The translations under genes were made by a program, and so were the position numbers. The notes under the pieces were generated by a model. The model made no database searches. It was not told the DNA's origin and worked only from the letters and a program-made list of their open reading frames with translations. Positions 1 through 14,000 of a DNA stretch of 64,000 bases are shown here, piece after piece (position 1 is the stretch's first letter; each line of letters opens with the position of its first letter). The DNA comes from Branchiostoma floridae (Eukaryota; Chordata; Leptocardii; Amphioxiformes; Branchiostomatidae), in the NCBI RefSeq assembly GCF_000003815.2, contig NC_049986.1:20363720-20427719 (forward strand), written 5' to 3'.

Positions 1-1896
1 AGGTGGTTTGTCCCACTTCTATGTAGTGAGTCAGCCCGGGGCCAAGAGGAAAATGTATTTAGTTCCATGCATAGCAGAGCCATAAAATCCACCGAATAGG
101 TTTCAAATATGGAATCCGTCAGTGTTCTTTTTTTATATCTCAACCTTCGGCGCTCAATATCGTAAAAATATGCTAGGGGGCGTCATTCTTAAAACCTTAA
201 GCTGACGAATGTGCATTTTTCTATGGCAAGGCCAATGAGCTTAGAACTGCAAAGTGCAAGAAATGGCATTTCAGAGGGTCAAACCCCAAATTTTCAGGAG
301 AAGCATATCCCTGCACCCTCTGGGCCGGAGGCGCCTCATATGTTGAAAATGTGGTCAGCAAAATTCCTACCATCCATACGAAATTTGCTGACGCCGCCTC
401 CAATAGGTAAAATAGGTTTGTATAATCTTCTTCTGCCTTGCTATTGCCATTTTTTAAACAAAATAATACGATCAACAATATTATTTCGACCCTCCATTTT
501 GAAAAATACCATAGTGCTCACTTTGTTGTGTGATTTTCTGCCAATATCTCCAAATGTTGTGGACATGCCCGAAGTAGTCCAGATGGTCATTTTAATTGAT
601 GAATACGAAACATAATTGCACTGAAACATTTTTTTCTCCAAGCACTCAAACCTGACCAATTTATGGCAGAAATTGCGAATCGATCGGAAGATGATAACGT
701 TGTTATCATTCGTGTTTAGTCAGCAAGGACCACTGAAGTGGGGTTAATTCGTTATATGGCGTGAAAGATTCTAATATCATTTTAAGAACCAATGCACATA
801 AACCTTCCCGCAATATGTAATGCCCACAGGGCATAGATGTTTTGAGACTCCAGTAGAAGCCATTTAATTGCACAACGGATAACTGCACACTTCTGTTATT
901 TGCACCGAATCCCAAAATCCAGTGGTGATGCGGTCCTGCTGAATAACGTTGCTTTGTTGCAGCATCCGGATAAACGACTTTTACTACTACTATCGAAGAT
1001 GGAACATTTTCAATGTATAAATTTACTCTTTGGACTCAGTAGACTCAGTAAAACTGGACGTTACCAAAAAAAGGTACCAAATGACAGATTCCTGTGGTTT
1101 TGGCAATGCATTTTGAGTCTTGCATTATAGCCAGGCTGTTGGCTACGTTACAAACTTCAAAATAGAATGAGCTGTTCCTTTTTGTGTTCATGCTGATCTT
1201 AAGCTTAAAACAACATTTCAATAAATCGCAGCGACATAAGGTATCATATATTTGCGCTTGCGGCTCCCTACCTGCACTGATTGATGACTTCCCATATAAC
1301 ATGTTATCATCTGTTACGACATGCAAAACCCTTCCGGGTCGGAAAGTACTCCTGAAATCATCACGACTTTGCTTCGGACATGCTTAGAAGTCAATAAACA
1401 GGTAGAAATACTGTTGGCCTCCGGACAATCCATGATTACATATTTTTTACTAGACATTCTGGGAGGAATAAGTACATATAAACCGCCTCAAGGATTATAT
1501 CAAAAGTTTATGTTCTCTCTATAGGGATGATCCTAGCAGCGTCACAATACAAGCTAGAAAACAGCAGGGCATACGGCATTGGACCATAACTGTGATAAAC
1601 TATTTCACAACTTTTAACTACATTGGGACACACACAAATCATTTGCAAAATTGTAAGAGAACTGGCGTACGTTTTGAGAGCCGGGGGGTGGGGGTGATTT
1701 TGAACATGAGTCAGGCTCTGATGCCGGGTAGATTGTTTATGTGACTCTGAAACTCTAGCTTTCAGTCGGCGTTCTTACAACTACTTGTCACACCTCATCT
1801 TTTCAAGCTAACATCTCCAGAAAGTATTGATAAGATCTTGATATAATCAAGTCGAACGTTAAGGAAACACATCAGAGAAAAATGGAATTTTAAATT
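1..1896. other. Flank downstream of gene 1
   Basis: About 120-400 looks like an interspersed repeat (an AACCTTCGGCGCTC-type segment and a CTGGGCCGGAGGCGCC segment, typical of degraded transposon sequence in marine invertebrates). From about 400 to 1896 I see only short chance open frames on both strands and nothing recognisable. Confidence 0.4.
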
Positions 1897-1902
1897 TTTA
1901 TT
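1897..1902 (-). terminator. Polyadenylation signal of gene 1
   Basis: AATAAA on the minus strand, 17 bases past the TGA of gene 1. This implies a very short 3' untranslated region, unless a more distal site is used. Confidence 0.55.
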
Positions 1903-1918
1903 ATACTTTGTTCAGACG

Positions 1919-2022
1919 TCAACCTTCTGTCCCCTCCCACCCGTACTCGGGATCCAGCATTACGCGTGCGTACATGGCCAGCAGTGCGGTACCCAGTCCA
2001 CTCTTGTGAGACAGACAACCGT
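1919..2022 (-). CDS. C16orf89: Gene 1 exon 7: C-terminal CLSHKSGLG exon and stop
   Basis: The acceptor is ccttccag|ACGG. It reads DGCLSHKSGLGTALLAMYAR and ends EGTEG-stop at TGA 1921-1919. It aligns with human HCSHHVTAGLGSALAVLGGY. Exon 6 plus exon 7 restore the D codon across the junction. Confidence 0.87.
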
Positions 2023-5000
2023 CTGGAAGGGAGACAAAATGTCTGTATGAGTAACGGAACTAGCCTCCATAGCAGGCTCTCTAGGGCCTTATTTTGGCTC
2101 ATAATAAACTTTTGCTGGCCGTTTCTTTTTGTACTGGGTCGCTGGCCTTTTCTGAGGGCCGGCTGTCAGAAAAGGCCAGCAATCAGCGACCCAGTACAAA
2201 ACGAAATGGCCAGCAAAAGTGTATTATAAGCCAAAAAAAAAGGCCCTTGAGAGCCTGCTATGGAGGCTATGCGGAACGGCATGTTATCGTATCTCTGACA
2301 TCTGAGCGATTCGTTCAACTTTTAAAATGTAGGTCGTTAAATCCGTTCATTAGTCAGTGCTGCTTCGTTAGGCACTTACTCCTACAGCCACGTTAGCAAG
2401 CAAAAAGTTTAAGCCAGCTGCTGCTATGGAGGATGGTACTCCTATAGTACTATATGCATTCGTCTTATTCTGATACATAGTCGGTAATGATCATGCAAGA
2501 GAAAAACCAACCGTGCATTAGCCTTTCCACTAGGAGCCTTCTACTTGTCGGAGACCTCGTCTTTGGCCTGCAAGAAAATACGAAGACACAAACAACGGTG
2601 TAACATTTAAGGATTGTCTAATATTGCATATGAGGATGCAAGTTTCTGTATACGTAGTGTGGTATTTACATCTAGTAATGGGAAAAGGTTGTATGTCCGG
2701 GGGTAGTAGTAGCAGTCCTGGAGTGGCACTCAACAAATTCTGGCCCATGGTCTTCCAGCGTATCTGGCGGGTATTGGAAATGATAAGAGATGAGAGGTCA
2801 AATATGGATTCTGTGTCTGCTTCTCTCTCCTTCTCTCCCTAGAGCTCTCTCTCATATATACGTGCCTGTGTGCGCGTGTATGCACGGTGTACCGAAAGTG
2901 CGAAAAGGGACGAAAAGGAACGAAAAGGAACGAAAAGGAGCGAAAAGGAACGAAAAGGAAAGTACCGAAAGTGCGAAAAGGAACGAAAAGGAACGAAAAG
3001 ATTGGATGGGAACGAAAAGGAAAGTACCGAAAGTGCGAAAAGGAACGAAAAGGAACGAAGCATGAAGCAAAGTGAAATAAAATCGATGGGAATATAAGGT
3101 AACGGTACTGTGATCGGCAAATGCATTTGAAACAGACTTTATTTTTGTATTTTTTGGCTTGTTCCACGAAATTCCTAGAGCTCCAATGGTTCAACGGCGA
3201 AGCGGCGGGAAAGTGCACGCGTGGAAATAGCTAGATACAAATCAAAGGCGATGGGCGGAGTCCTGAATAGTGCGTCCCGGGTTCCCACGCATGCTGTCAC
3301 AGATCAAATTGGGGGGGGGGGGTTGAAAGCCGCTGAGTAGCGCGCTAGAAAACGTTTGACGGGTTGACATTCTGGTGTAGGTTATTTTTCTACGGTCCCA
3401 AAAATGTCACAAAATCGTTTTCTAGTGGTTCCGGCCTAAATTATAAGTAGCCCCGGGCAATCGGGACACCGTGTTGATTTCAATTTGAGGCCTGGTTCCA
3501 AAGACTTTTTCTGCCGAACCGCCACGGGAGACGTGAGTCGCCCGCCAGATCTCTCCGTAGTTTCCCAATATCCTTTGCACAAATTCCTCACGTTGGCCAT
3601 TTCTTCCCGCAAAATGATTAATACTCATGGTACAACGTGAAGAAAACTCCTTGGTACAATGTATACATGTCTATCCTTTCACAGCTTTTCTTTTGTCGTG
3701 AACGAGCAAGAAGATATGTCTCCAGTCTCCAGAGAACCATGTTGTGGGCCCTGTTGAAGGGAGCTGTCATGCACGTGGGGCAGCAGTTTATTACCATATC
3801 CTTCCTGACCGGACTTCTATTAGACGTAAACAATCGCAGGTCATTTGCATGCGGCGCTCCCATCTTGGGAGAACAGAAGCCAACCAAATACAACAAGAAC
3901 GCTACAATCTTGCCTCATTCTGAAAATGTATATTAATCGATATTTATCCATCACCCACCAGTAACTGAATGTTAGTCCTTACTTTCTTATCTCAGTTATG
4001 TTTCCTTGTATTTCGCTGATCTTCAGAGAATAATTTAGCCACACAAACACAACAGCCTAAAACAGCCCAGTAAAAATTTGATATTGCCAAATTCGGAGTA
4101 AAATTAAACACTTTTCATAGGCTTCTAACGCCCGCAGTACCGGTTCCTTATATTGATTTTATTTTAGTTTGCTGCATACTTCGTTCCTTTTCGTTTCTTT
4201 TCGCACTTTCTTTATTTGTTTGGCTGCACCGAACACACAGCCAGGGCTGCCCAACTAGCCTATGGCTATTACAAAGGGCTAGCCCTGCTGACAAACACAT
4301 AAACAATACAAATTTAAAAAAAGAACATTTGTATGTACATGGTGTAAGATAACTTACATATCATCTAAAATGGAGTATATAACATCATATCATCGACAAC
4401 AATATTTGCAATGAGAGGTCAGGGTCTGGGTTCGTTCCTTTTCGTTCCTTTTCGTTCCTTTTCGCACTTTCGGTAGACCCTGTCTGCATGTGTGTGTGCG
4501 TCCTGTTATGTGTCTGTGTACGTGTGTGTGTGTGAATCCGTTTGTCTAAACAAAGGCAGTTACAACTAAAAACATTCTACCCACACCACGTATTACCTGT
4601 GTTGTGTGCTGTCCTGATGACTGTGTGCGTGAAAAGGCAGACTGTGTAGCTGTTCCACTAGCTCGTCATCTTCCTCTGGCGCCTCCTTCCCGAAACAACC
4701 ACCCGGCCTCTGCCACGTCATCACCTTCTGTAGCCAATCAGGGCGCAGGAAGTTTGTGTATCCCAGCATGCCACAGACCACAGCTGTGGGGTAAAAAGAT
4801 CAAAACCATAGATGTAATAAAATGACTGGAGAAAAATCGTTTTACCTGTTCATTCAAGTACAAATGATACGTTTTAGAAGAACTTCGCCACACCAAAAGT
4901 GTTCTTACATGCTCTTACATCTTCTTTCAACTATACACATTCTTTCAGCAATCGGCAAGTAATAGGTGAGATAAACTGCCAAATCGCAATGGACCTACCT

Positions 5001-8000
5001 AGATTGGCCTGCCCCAATACGTGAAAATTAAGTTCATTAATACGTCGAAGAAGTACTAAGAAGATACGCAAAAAAAGTTACTCAAGCAACTGGATATCTA
5101 TATCCAAACCGCTCATTAATGTCTATAACCAAACCGCCCCTAAAAGGGAAATGTCAGCCCGGTTTTATTAGCAGAGCTGTCACAAGGCGTATTGTATAGA
5201 CAGCGGGGAAGCTATGAGTAGAATCATGCAGGTGAAACAGAGTAGTCTTTAATACATGGTGTTGTATTCTCTCTGTACATTACCTTGCTCCATGAAGAGG
5301 TCCTGTTCCGGCTGCGGAGGACCGTGCCTTGCCAGGAGTTCTGCCTGAGACAAGATGGACGTACACAATCTGCGCTGCATGCCGGGAACGCCCTCCAGGA
5401 AACCCTGCTGTCGGGCATAGTCATTTAACTCGTTTGTGCATCCGACCTGTGAGGGGTGGGCAGAATTTGGTCAAGTAAGAAAGTACGTCTTAAACCAAAT
5501 AATGGAAGGAAGGTACAAAGGATCCCTGAGATCCGATTCGTGGTCAGGATAGTACGTCGTTACCGGTGATTTACCATGTGGTATTCTTTATAGAGAGAAC
5601 TTTATTGCACGACATTTGTACATGTTACAATGCCTGGCAACAACTATTACATAATACATTGCTTCTCTACTCGAATGCTTCATTCTTGCACAGCGACATC
5701 ATGTTTTTGGACGAGTTGGTGTATTTGTGCAGTATAGATATCTGTAAGTTCTGTTCTCTGGGTTCGCTTTTCTTTTATCAGGAGCGTCAGGCTGGCTAAT
5801 CTCCTGTTTTAGCTGTCTAAACAGTGTGCATCTCTAGCTGGATCTGTTGATGAGGACTGGATTTTGATATAATACGCACAAATACCACTCAGTATGTTTC
5901 CAACACAAAGAAAAGGAATGGTAACTCATACGAAAGTTTCCTCACGTGTTCTGCCAGTACCGTGTACAGCAGCTGGTGCGTGATGATGTAACCAGACGTG
6001 TCCGGGATGGTTATCAATCTCCAGCACCGCTCTGTGATGGTGCAGCGGACCTCTTTCCTACAGGACAATCATTTCAACAGGTGTCGAGAAAAATGTTAGT
6101 TAGACATCCGACAGTCGAACGGAATTGGATCTTAGTTGTGAGCTGGCTACTTACGCGTCGCGCTAAAGTGGTGCAACCAGTTTCCAGCACCGCTCAGTGA
6201 TGGTGGAGCGCACCTCTTTTCTACAGGAGAATCATTTCAACATGCGTCGAGAAAAGTTAGGCATTCGGGTATTATTACGCCAAATAGTAGGCTGAAGAAA
6301 GATTGAACTATGTGCAATAATTCACATCTTTTTAGTTCCGAGCAATTTTCAATATGTTAGTTGTCTGTTCCTCGCATCACACAAAGTGACGAGGCAGCCA
6401 AACTAGGATGAAAGCCATCAATCTTTCCATTTCAGCCCACCAGAGTGAATCACTTTGTCGCGACGTAAAAGTCACCAGCTTACAACTCAGGCCCTTTTCT
6501 CACCAGACAGAGATCGGTAAGCCACCCGTGAGCGACCATTGCGTGAAAAATCTGAATTGTGACCCTTTACCACAATGTATTATTGAATAAAAAGTACAGA
6601 AAATTGCAGTGCTTAACTTCCTTGCAACACAAATGTACACATCAAATTATAATTAATTATAATCAATAGTGGCTATTAAAAGTTTGACCCGGTGCATGTG
6701 CTCGATATATAAAAGCTTGCCATTGCACTCTGATTACTACTATAACACAGAGGAGCGTCCATGATAATTTTTTGGGGAAAAGACAGCAATACATTGCAAA
6801 AGATCTGACTTTGTATCAAGGAAATTCTTTGAGTGACCTGTCAAAAATTTGTTCGCAGCTTTTAATGGAAACGGGATGTTACACCACTTTATCGCGACGC
6901 GCACTGTCGCCAGCTCGCAACCGAGATCCCATCACGCTCGGCTGTCGGTGGCGAGGGAAAAGGGAAATGGTTTTGCAGAGATAAGTGGGGATACACTAAT
7001 CCAATTGAGAGGCTGTTGTAGTGGGCGAAATGTGCAGTGATTTGGAGCGGCGAGACCGGCTGGTGATGCCGGGACCTGAGCGGGGAAGGGTGAACTGGAT
7101 GATGGAGGAGTATGGAACCCCAGGAGAATAGGGGTCTCAGGGTGAGACAGCTTAATGTGGGATTTGTAAAGTGGGACGTACGCTCTCTCCGGAACGGAAT
7201 TTTATGGAAGAATCGGCGCAAGGATTTTGTCATTGCAATGGTGGAAGGCATTTAGGACTTAAGAGACTCATACTTTTGGTCTGCTTTACAACTTTACGTC
7301 AATAATACAATCCCCTAAAACGAACTTATTTCTTTTAATTCTAATTGGCTTTATTCATATAACTTCAACTTCAAAGATTTCTTTCTAAACCCAACCACTC
7401 CGTAGAAGCTAGAAAGTTATAAAACTTAACGATTTAGCACCAAACATCTGCTTTGAGGTTAGAGGTCCGCCCTTATTAACTTTCACTCCTAACTCTTCTT
7501 TTTTTTTTTCTAAATCATGTTCGTAGGGCCTGATGTTACCATCATGTTGATGAAGGGTGGCCCATAGCGATAACTGTAGCAGCGTCTCTTCTCCCTAAGT
7601 CAGAAACATCAAGCTTAAGCAAGCTTGACTTCACTGACTCAATAGGCGAAGCAGGGGTTACGAGGCTGCTCGGGAAATTCCCTACCCCATTTTGGCCGGA
7701 ATGGTTTCTTTTCTTGGGGAAACTTAAAAATTATACACTCATATAATGTGGAAAAAGTATTAGAAAAAATGTAATACGATAAAAAAATAAGACACTGAAG
7801 GAAACCAAGGAAACTTAATAGTTTGTTAGCGTTTCTTAACTTTTGTTTTAACCAACTTACTTGTCGTGCCCTCGGATCTTACTCCCCATCATGTAGGACA
7901 TGCACTTGTCGCTCTCTTCCTCGTTAAAAGTCGGCAGGCGTTTTTTAACAGACGGGTTGTACTGTGCGTACCCGTCTGTTTCCAAAGTCCTGGGAAACGC

Positions 8001-11000
8001 CTCAATAATGTACGGTTTGTTCACCACCTCCAGAAACTGTTCGTAATACCCAGGATTCCTGGCGTCTATTTCCGGTAGCGTCCGGTTTGCGGCGTCCGAG
8101 ATCTCCTCCAGGACTTGCCGCAAGTCGTCCAGAACAGTGTCGTAAACTCCCAGCCGCTGTTCGTCATCTCTGCACGACTCCAGCAGAAGGATCAGCTGAC
8201 CTGGAAAATAGAGAATCACGGATCGATGGAAGGAAATAGAATAATCGGGAAGGGATCCGTGGAAAATGAAGCCATCCCGAGCCGATTTACCGCCCCCTGG
8301 TTTACCCAACTCGGCGGAAAAGTGAATCAGATACAGCAACAATGTCATAGCTTTGAGCGGGAGATGCTTCTATACGTGACTCCCAGTTGTATTTTCTCAT
8401 TTTCGTATCATTTGAACCGCAAGGTAAATTAAAAGGCAAATGATCTTGATTTAGTTTTAGCTCACTGAAGAGTCTTTCAGTGCAGTGGTCGTGACAGAGA
8501 GGACAGACACTATATCTATTTACAGTATTTACAAGTTGATTGACATTGTACGGGGAAATTCCCCTAGCTCTTTTCGACAGGCACAATGAGCAGTGGGCAA
8601 AAGTACAGCTTAACGTCCCGTCCAAAGGATTGTAACCCTTTCTGGCAGCCTGAATGTCGGTTGAACAATACAGCCAGAATCTAACACACGGCTTCTAGCT
8701 TCCAGAGGCAGGGAGCACTGACTACACACGCTACAATGCCAGAACAAAGTTTTATTCTGTGAGAAGATTAAAGCCTGGTATGCGCAGACAGCCGGACCGC
8801 TGCCGCCGGTGACAGGTATATCATTACAGATGGGTGTGAGATAACGTCCCACCGTAAGGACTGCAACCCTTTCCGGTAGCGTGTATGTCGAGTGCGGCAC
8901 ACAGCCGGAATCGACCTCACGGCTTCTAGGTCCAGAGGCATGGTCGCTAACCACTGGACTACGCATGCTACAATGCCAGAACAAAGTTCTGTTCTACGAG
9001 AAGTAAAAAGCCAGGCAGACAGCCTGTCCACTACCGCCGGTGATAGGTATATTATTACAGATGGAGCTCAGATAAAACCTACATGTACAGGACGCTGGGA
9101 ACGTGCCCATCTGTTAAGCTCTCGTACCCGGGGCGATGCACCCGGTCTCCAGGGTTACCAAACAATAGACTTGTATCTGATAACTGTTCCACAGAACGAG
9201 ACATCCATAACGCCTATATAACATAACCTCAGGCTGGTTATATTTCATGCACTTCTGACAGGGGTTTCAAGGTAAAATTACTGCACTTTCATCTATCTAG
9301 ATTTCCCCCCGGGAGAGAGAGATTTTTCAATTACAGCAATATGTGTGGCCGACCTTGGAGCAACCTTCGCTGGTTAATGATTATTTTTAATGAAATATGG
9401 CATGAGATATGCTATCGTCATTCTCTTGTGCCCTGATATTAAGGTATTTAGTCTGCATTTAGGTCGTCAGTTATAAATTGGTTCTCTAAAGTTAATAGAT
9501 ACAAACTTAAGGCTGCTGTCTTACTTGTGATAACTTCACAAGTGCCTTGATTAACATTCTTACATTTAAGAATGCGCTAATTTCACAAATACATGATGCC
9601 AACATGGCATATATCCATCAAAATCATATCTGTGTATTTGATATCTAAATGTCGTATTCTATGTTTGATATCTTATTAATACCTTAATACCGACGTTGTA
9701 TACGGGTACAACATAAATAGAGCCTACTGTGAATCGCACAGAAATATCTCCCTGAAAACATATGACATCGACATTATACATATCCATACAAAATTCATAA
9801 TCTGTCTATATATATATATATATATATTTGATATCTCATTACTGCATCCAACATCTTATACCGTCGAGTACAAGATAAATAGAAACAACACAAACCATGA
9901 ATAGCACAGAGGTATCACCTTCAAAACATATAACATCGATATCATACATATCCACACAAAACAATAAAATCGGCCTATATATTTGATATCTCACTTCTGC
10001 TTCCGACATGGTATACGAGTGACCTACTGGTGCTATTTACACGGATCCGCTGAAATGGATCATACGTATCCATACAAAGATTGCACTCCGTCCATACATT
10101 TTGTATCTCACTTCTGCCTCCGACATGGTATACGAATGACCTACTGGTCCTATTTACACGATCTGCTGAACCCCATAATTCCTGACCCGTACCGACGCAG
10201 CTAGACTGTTTAATCTGACGGAAAATAAGTCGTTATTTTCCGCCGCAGGTGCCTGGACCTCACGCCACCCGCGGCACGAGCCATGATCGATAGTTCGGTA
10301 CAATATTTCTATATCATACCGAAATTACTCCGTGATTGCGGCACGGCTTTGGTGAGCTCGGATCGAAATCAGCGGATCTCCATTTTAGCCGGCGGTGCGA
10401 TTATTTCCTTCTGCGTGACAGCTTAATTAAAGTTCGTGGACACGTGGCTGATGTATGAACGTAGCTGATGGAATGCCCGCATTCGTCATGTTTTAATTAA
10501 AACAGAAGTTTGTGATCCGCGAAACGGGGATATGGCAAGGTTGAGTTCGACAACTGTTGTTCGCCTCGGCTGGAAAACAAGATTTAAACCTGGACTAACT
10601 CGGTATTTAACCGTCCTTGTAGTTGCTCATAAAGTGCCATATCCGGTAGATATATTTTTCCTAGTGTTAGTTAAAAGTTTTGAAAAAAATGATATTCAAA
10701 CTTTCAGTGAGACCTTTGCTTACATGGTAGACCAAAAGGTAGATAGCAAGAGGGATATCTCTGTCGCCGAGAAAGAGGAAGAAATGTTTTCAAAGTATTT
10801 TAAATTTTTAAGAGGTTAAAAAGGTCTTGATATTAAAACTTTTAGTGAGGCTGCTGCTTACATTGTAAACCAAGAAGTAAAAAGCGAGCGTAGAGAGAGA
10901 GGGATATCTTTGTGGCCGAAGAGGAAGAAATGATTTCTAAGTATTTTCAAAGGTGACTTCCCTGAAGCTATTTATGTGTTGCACCATCAATCATACTGCG

Positions 11001-14000
11001 TGTACAATCCCTCTCGATGATTATAGTTCACATTGCAATTTTCCCCAGACGTTTACAACATGACATTTATGGCTGCAAATCTGATCGATGACATACCCAA
11101 GGACAAAAGCATGGTTGTAGACTGTAGTAACGATGGCGACGTTGGAAAATGAAACACTGCTGTTGACGAGAAACTATAACTTTCAGTTATGGTAACATAT
11201 GGTAAAACAACATATCCATAACCATGATTCCTTTTTATGGTGGAATCGATGCATATGTTTTATATGGCACAATGCAGAGGCCCAATAGCCTCCCTGTCAA
11301 ACTTACAAACTCACTGAAGCTGTACAGAGGTGGTTATGACCTTGACTCTTTTACCATGTGGCATACATGTATCCATCAGCTTAAGAATCCTTACACTTTA
11401 GAGGATCCCAGTGGGGTTTCACAATACAATGATAGAGAACTTCATAGACACCTCATCAGAATTTTATCAACTTGTAGCGAATTCTGAGCGATGACGGTGA
11501 TTAGACTATTCTTTACTTCTAAACTGTTTTACGGCGTGCGCCATTTGTATTCATCCGCTGCAAAACCCTAGTCAGCCCTGGCAATCAATCTACCGTCGGG
11601 AGAGAATACAATGCAAAGAATTCAAGCGACAGAAGTACAAAATACACCGACTTACGGAGAAGTTTTAAAGGTGTTGGTAGTTAGGCCAACTGATTTTTAA
11701 TTGGTTTACTCATGACACACTTTATAGGATTTAATTCGGAGAAAAATCCCTTCAATAATAGAAATCTTATAACATTTAGATAGACCTCCTGTCTGTCATG
11801 CGTGACAGAGCCGCCTGGAGGAACTTTATTGTGTCACCGGAAGGATGACCTGAACTGAACTGAATCCAGTAACAGCCTACTGAGTTGAAATCACCATCAA
11901 CTCATAGAATAGGCCTGAAGCTTCCGGGAATTTAAACTGTAATTGTTTTACAGTGTGAGCCATATGTATCCATCCGCACCGATCCAATACACATTAGAGA
12001 ATTGATGTGTAAAAGGCAGAGTGATGAGGATACAAGGACAGAGACCTCCGTCGAGACACTGACAGAATCACATAAACTCGCAGTGAAGCCCTGGAGCTTC
12101 CGGGAGTTATAACTGTAATTGTTTTACAGCGTGAGCCATATGTATCCATCCGCACCAATCCCTTGCACATTAGCGAATCGATACTCCAGAGGGGTGAAGG
12201 TACAATGGCAAAGAACTTCAGGGACACCTCGTCAGATCAGAATAATATCAACTTGAAACAGAGTTCTAAAGATTCCGGGAATTTAAACTCTAATTGTTTT
12301 ACAGCATGAGCCATATGTATCCATCCGCACAAATCCCTCTCATATTAGCGAATCAATACTCCAGAGGGCTGAGGGTACAATGACAAAGAACTTCAGGGAC
12401 ACCCCGTCAGAAGCATATCAACTCGCACCGGAGTCCTAAAGCTTCCGGGAATTAAAAACTCCGGGAATATTGAATCCCTGCTCCACACACGGCGCCAGGA
12501 GGCATCTCACACATTACGCCAGCGCAAAAGGGTCAATAGAACAGCACGCGCCCCCGCCGCAGTAAGTGTGTGTTTGGAAGGAACAGAATGATTTCTCAGA
12601 TCCCATAATGGATTTTCAAAGTCGAGTGAGTGTCCCGGATCCTTCTGACTTCGGCACTGACGTCCCATCCATCATACCTGTCAACAAGGCGTGGGGCGCT
12701 CTCTTAGGGTCTCGTTGGTGGGAAGTGCGGTACTGGCTATTTCCTAGGCCGTTCTTACAAAATGCTTTATACAGAACCATTACATAATCGCTTGTGGATA
12801 CGGAACAGTCAGTATTAACCTGAAGAATGTGCAATTGTAGATGAGAGTACAATGACAGAGAACAGAGAGCGATAATGGCTATTTCCTAGGTCGTTCTTAC
12901 GAAACGTTTTGTATGGAACTATTACATAATCACCAGAGAATAAGAACCAAACAGCATTGCCCTGGCGAAGGTGGCATATGGTTATCGGAGAGTTTGTTTG
13001 TGAATTTGTGCCTGTACAAATAACTTTGTTAATTGACCTCAAATTATCCTAGAGGCGTATTGGGGACAATGGTTCCTGGCCTACGTTCTAAGAAACCAAA
13101 GCAGAATTATACCTTTTCCAACCTGCGCCTCATGATGTCCCACTATATTACGTATTTAAGACTTAGATATAACAGAGAGATATCAGTTTGGCAGGGATTC
13201 CTATTTGTCTATGGATGACAATTGACTGAAGGTTATTGGGAGCTGCTCCCGCACATGTAGGTGTCACAGGGGTCAAACGAGGTCATGTTCCGTATCAACA
13301 AACGGTTACAGCTAATAGATGGATGGAGGGAAGCTCCGGAGGAGGACGTCGATGCAGGAGGAGCACAGGTCAAATGTAGGGAGGAACAATTTAATACGAA
13401 CTATCGATACAACTGATGGGGACGTGGGCTGGCTTATTTGGTCCAGAGCCATGGGTTCGAATACTGTAATGCTGTCGATCTTGTGCTTTTAGAGAAGGCA
13501 CTTCACACGACTTTACTCACTCAACGTAGGTGTACAAATGGGTACCTGACTCCAGTTGGAAAGGAAAAAAGGCAATGAAAGGATGTCTAGGGATAACCTC
13601 CACCTCTCGATACCGTGTCTTATTAAGAACAGTTTGTAATAACGCACTGCCCTCACGGCCTCTAAGAGTGTCACAGGACTACCTTTAGCCTTTATCATTA
13701 TCGATACAGTTCTTTAATCTTAAAACGTGTTGACACAAGCTCGGAGTCGGAGGAAATGGGCAGTTCCCCCAAACAGTGAAGAGCTGGGAAAGTAACATAT
13801 GCAGGCAAATATACAATATTTACCTTTACATGGTTAATCCAAACAAAGTGCTGCTCCCTTTACTCAAACACACTCATATGCATAATGATCAACCCCTCCA
13901 GTTCGGTCCTGCCACTTGCTATATACTATAATTGAACACCACAAGGTATGTGATATAACCGTGGTGATAACCGTTTGGTCAAAGATATTGATCATTTCAA

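Noticed and set aside
2730-3218. Overlapping long frames on both strands around the minisatellite
   Set aside because: They arise because the CGAAAAGGAA repeat lacks stop codons in several frames; the sequence is low complexity.
8894-8971. tRNA gene
   Set aside because: Box A and box B are present, but it sits in a repeat with a diverged tandem copy and no clear acceptor stem; it is better read as a SINE head.
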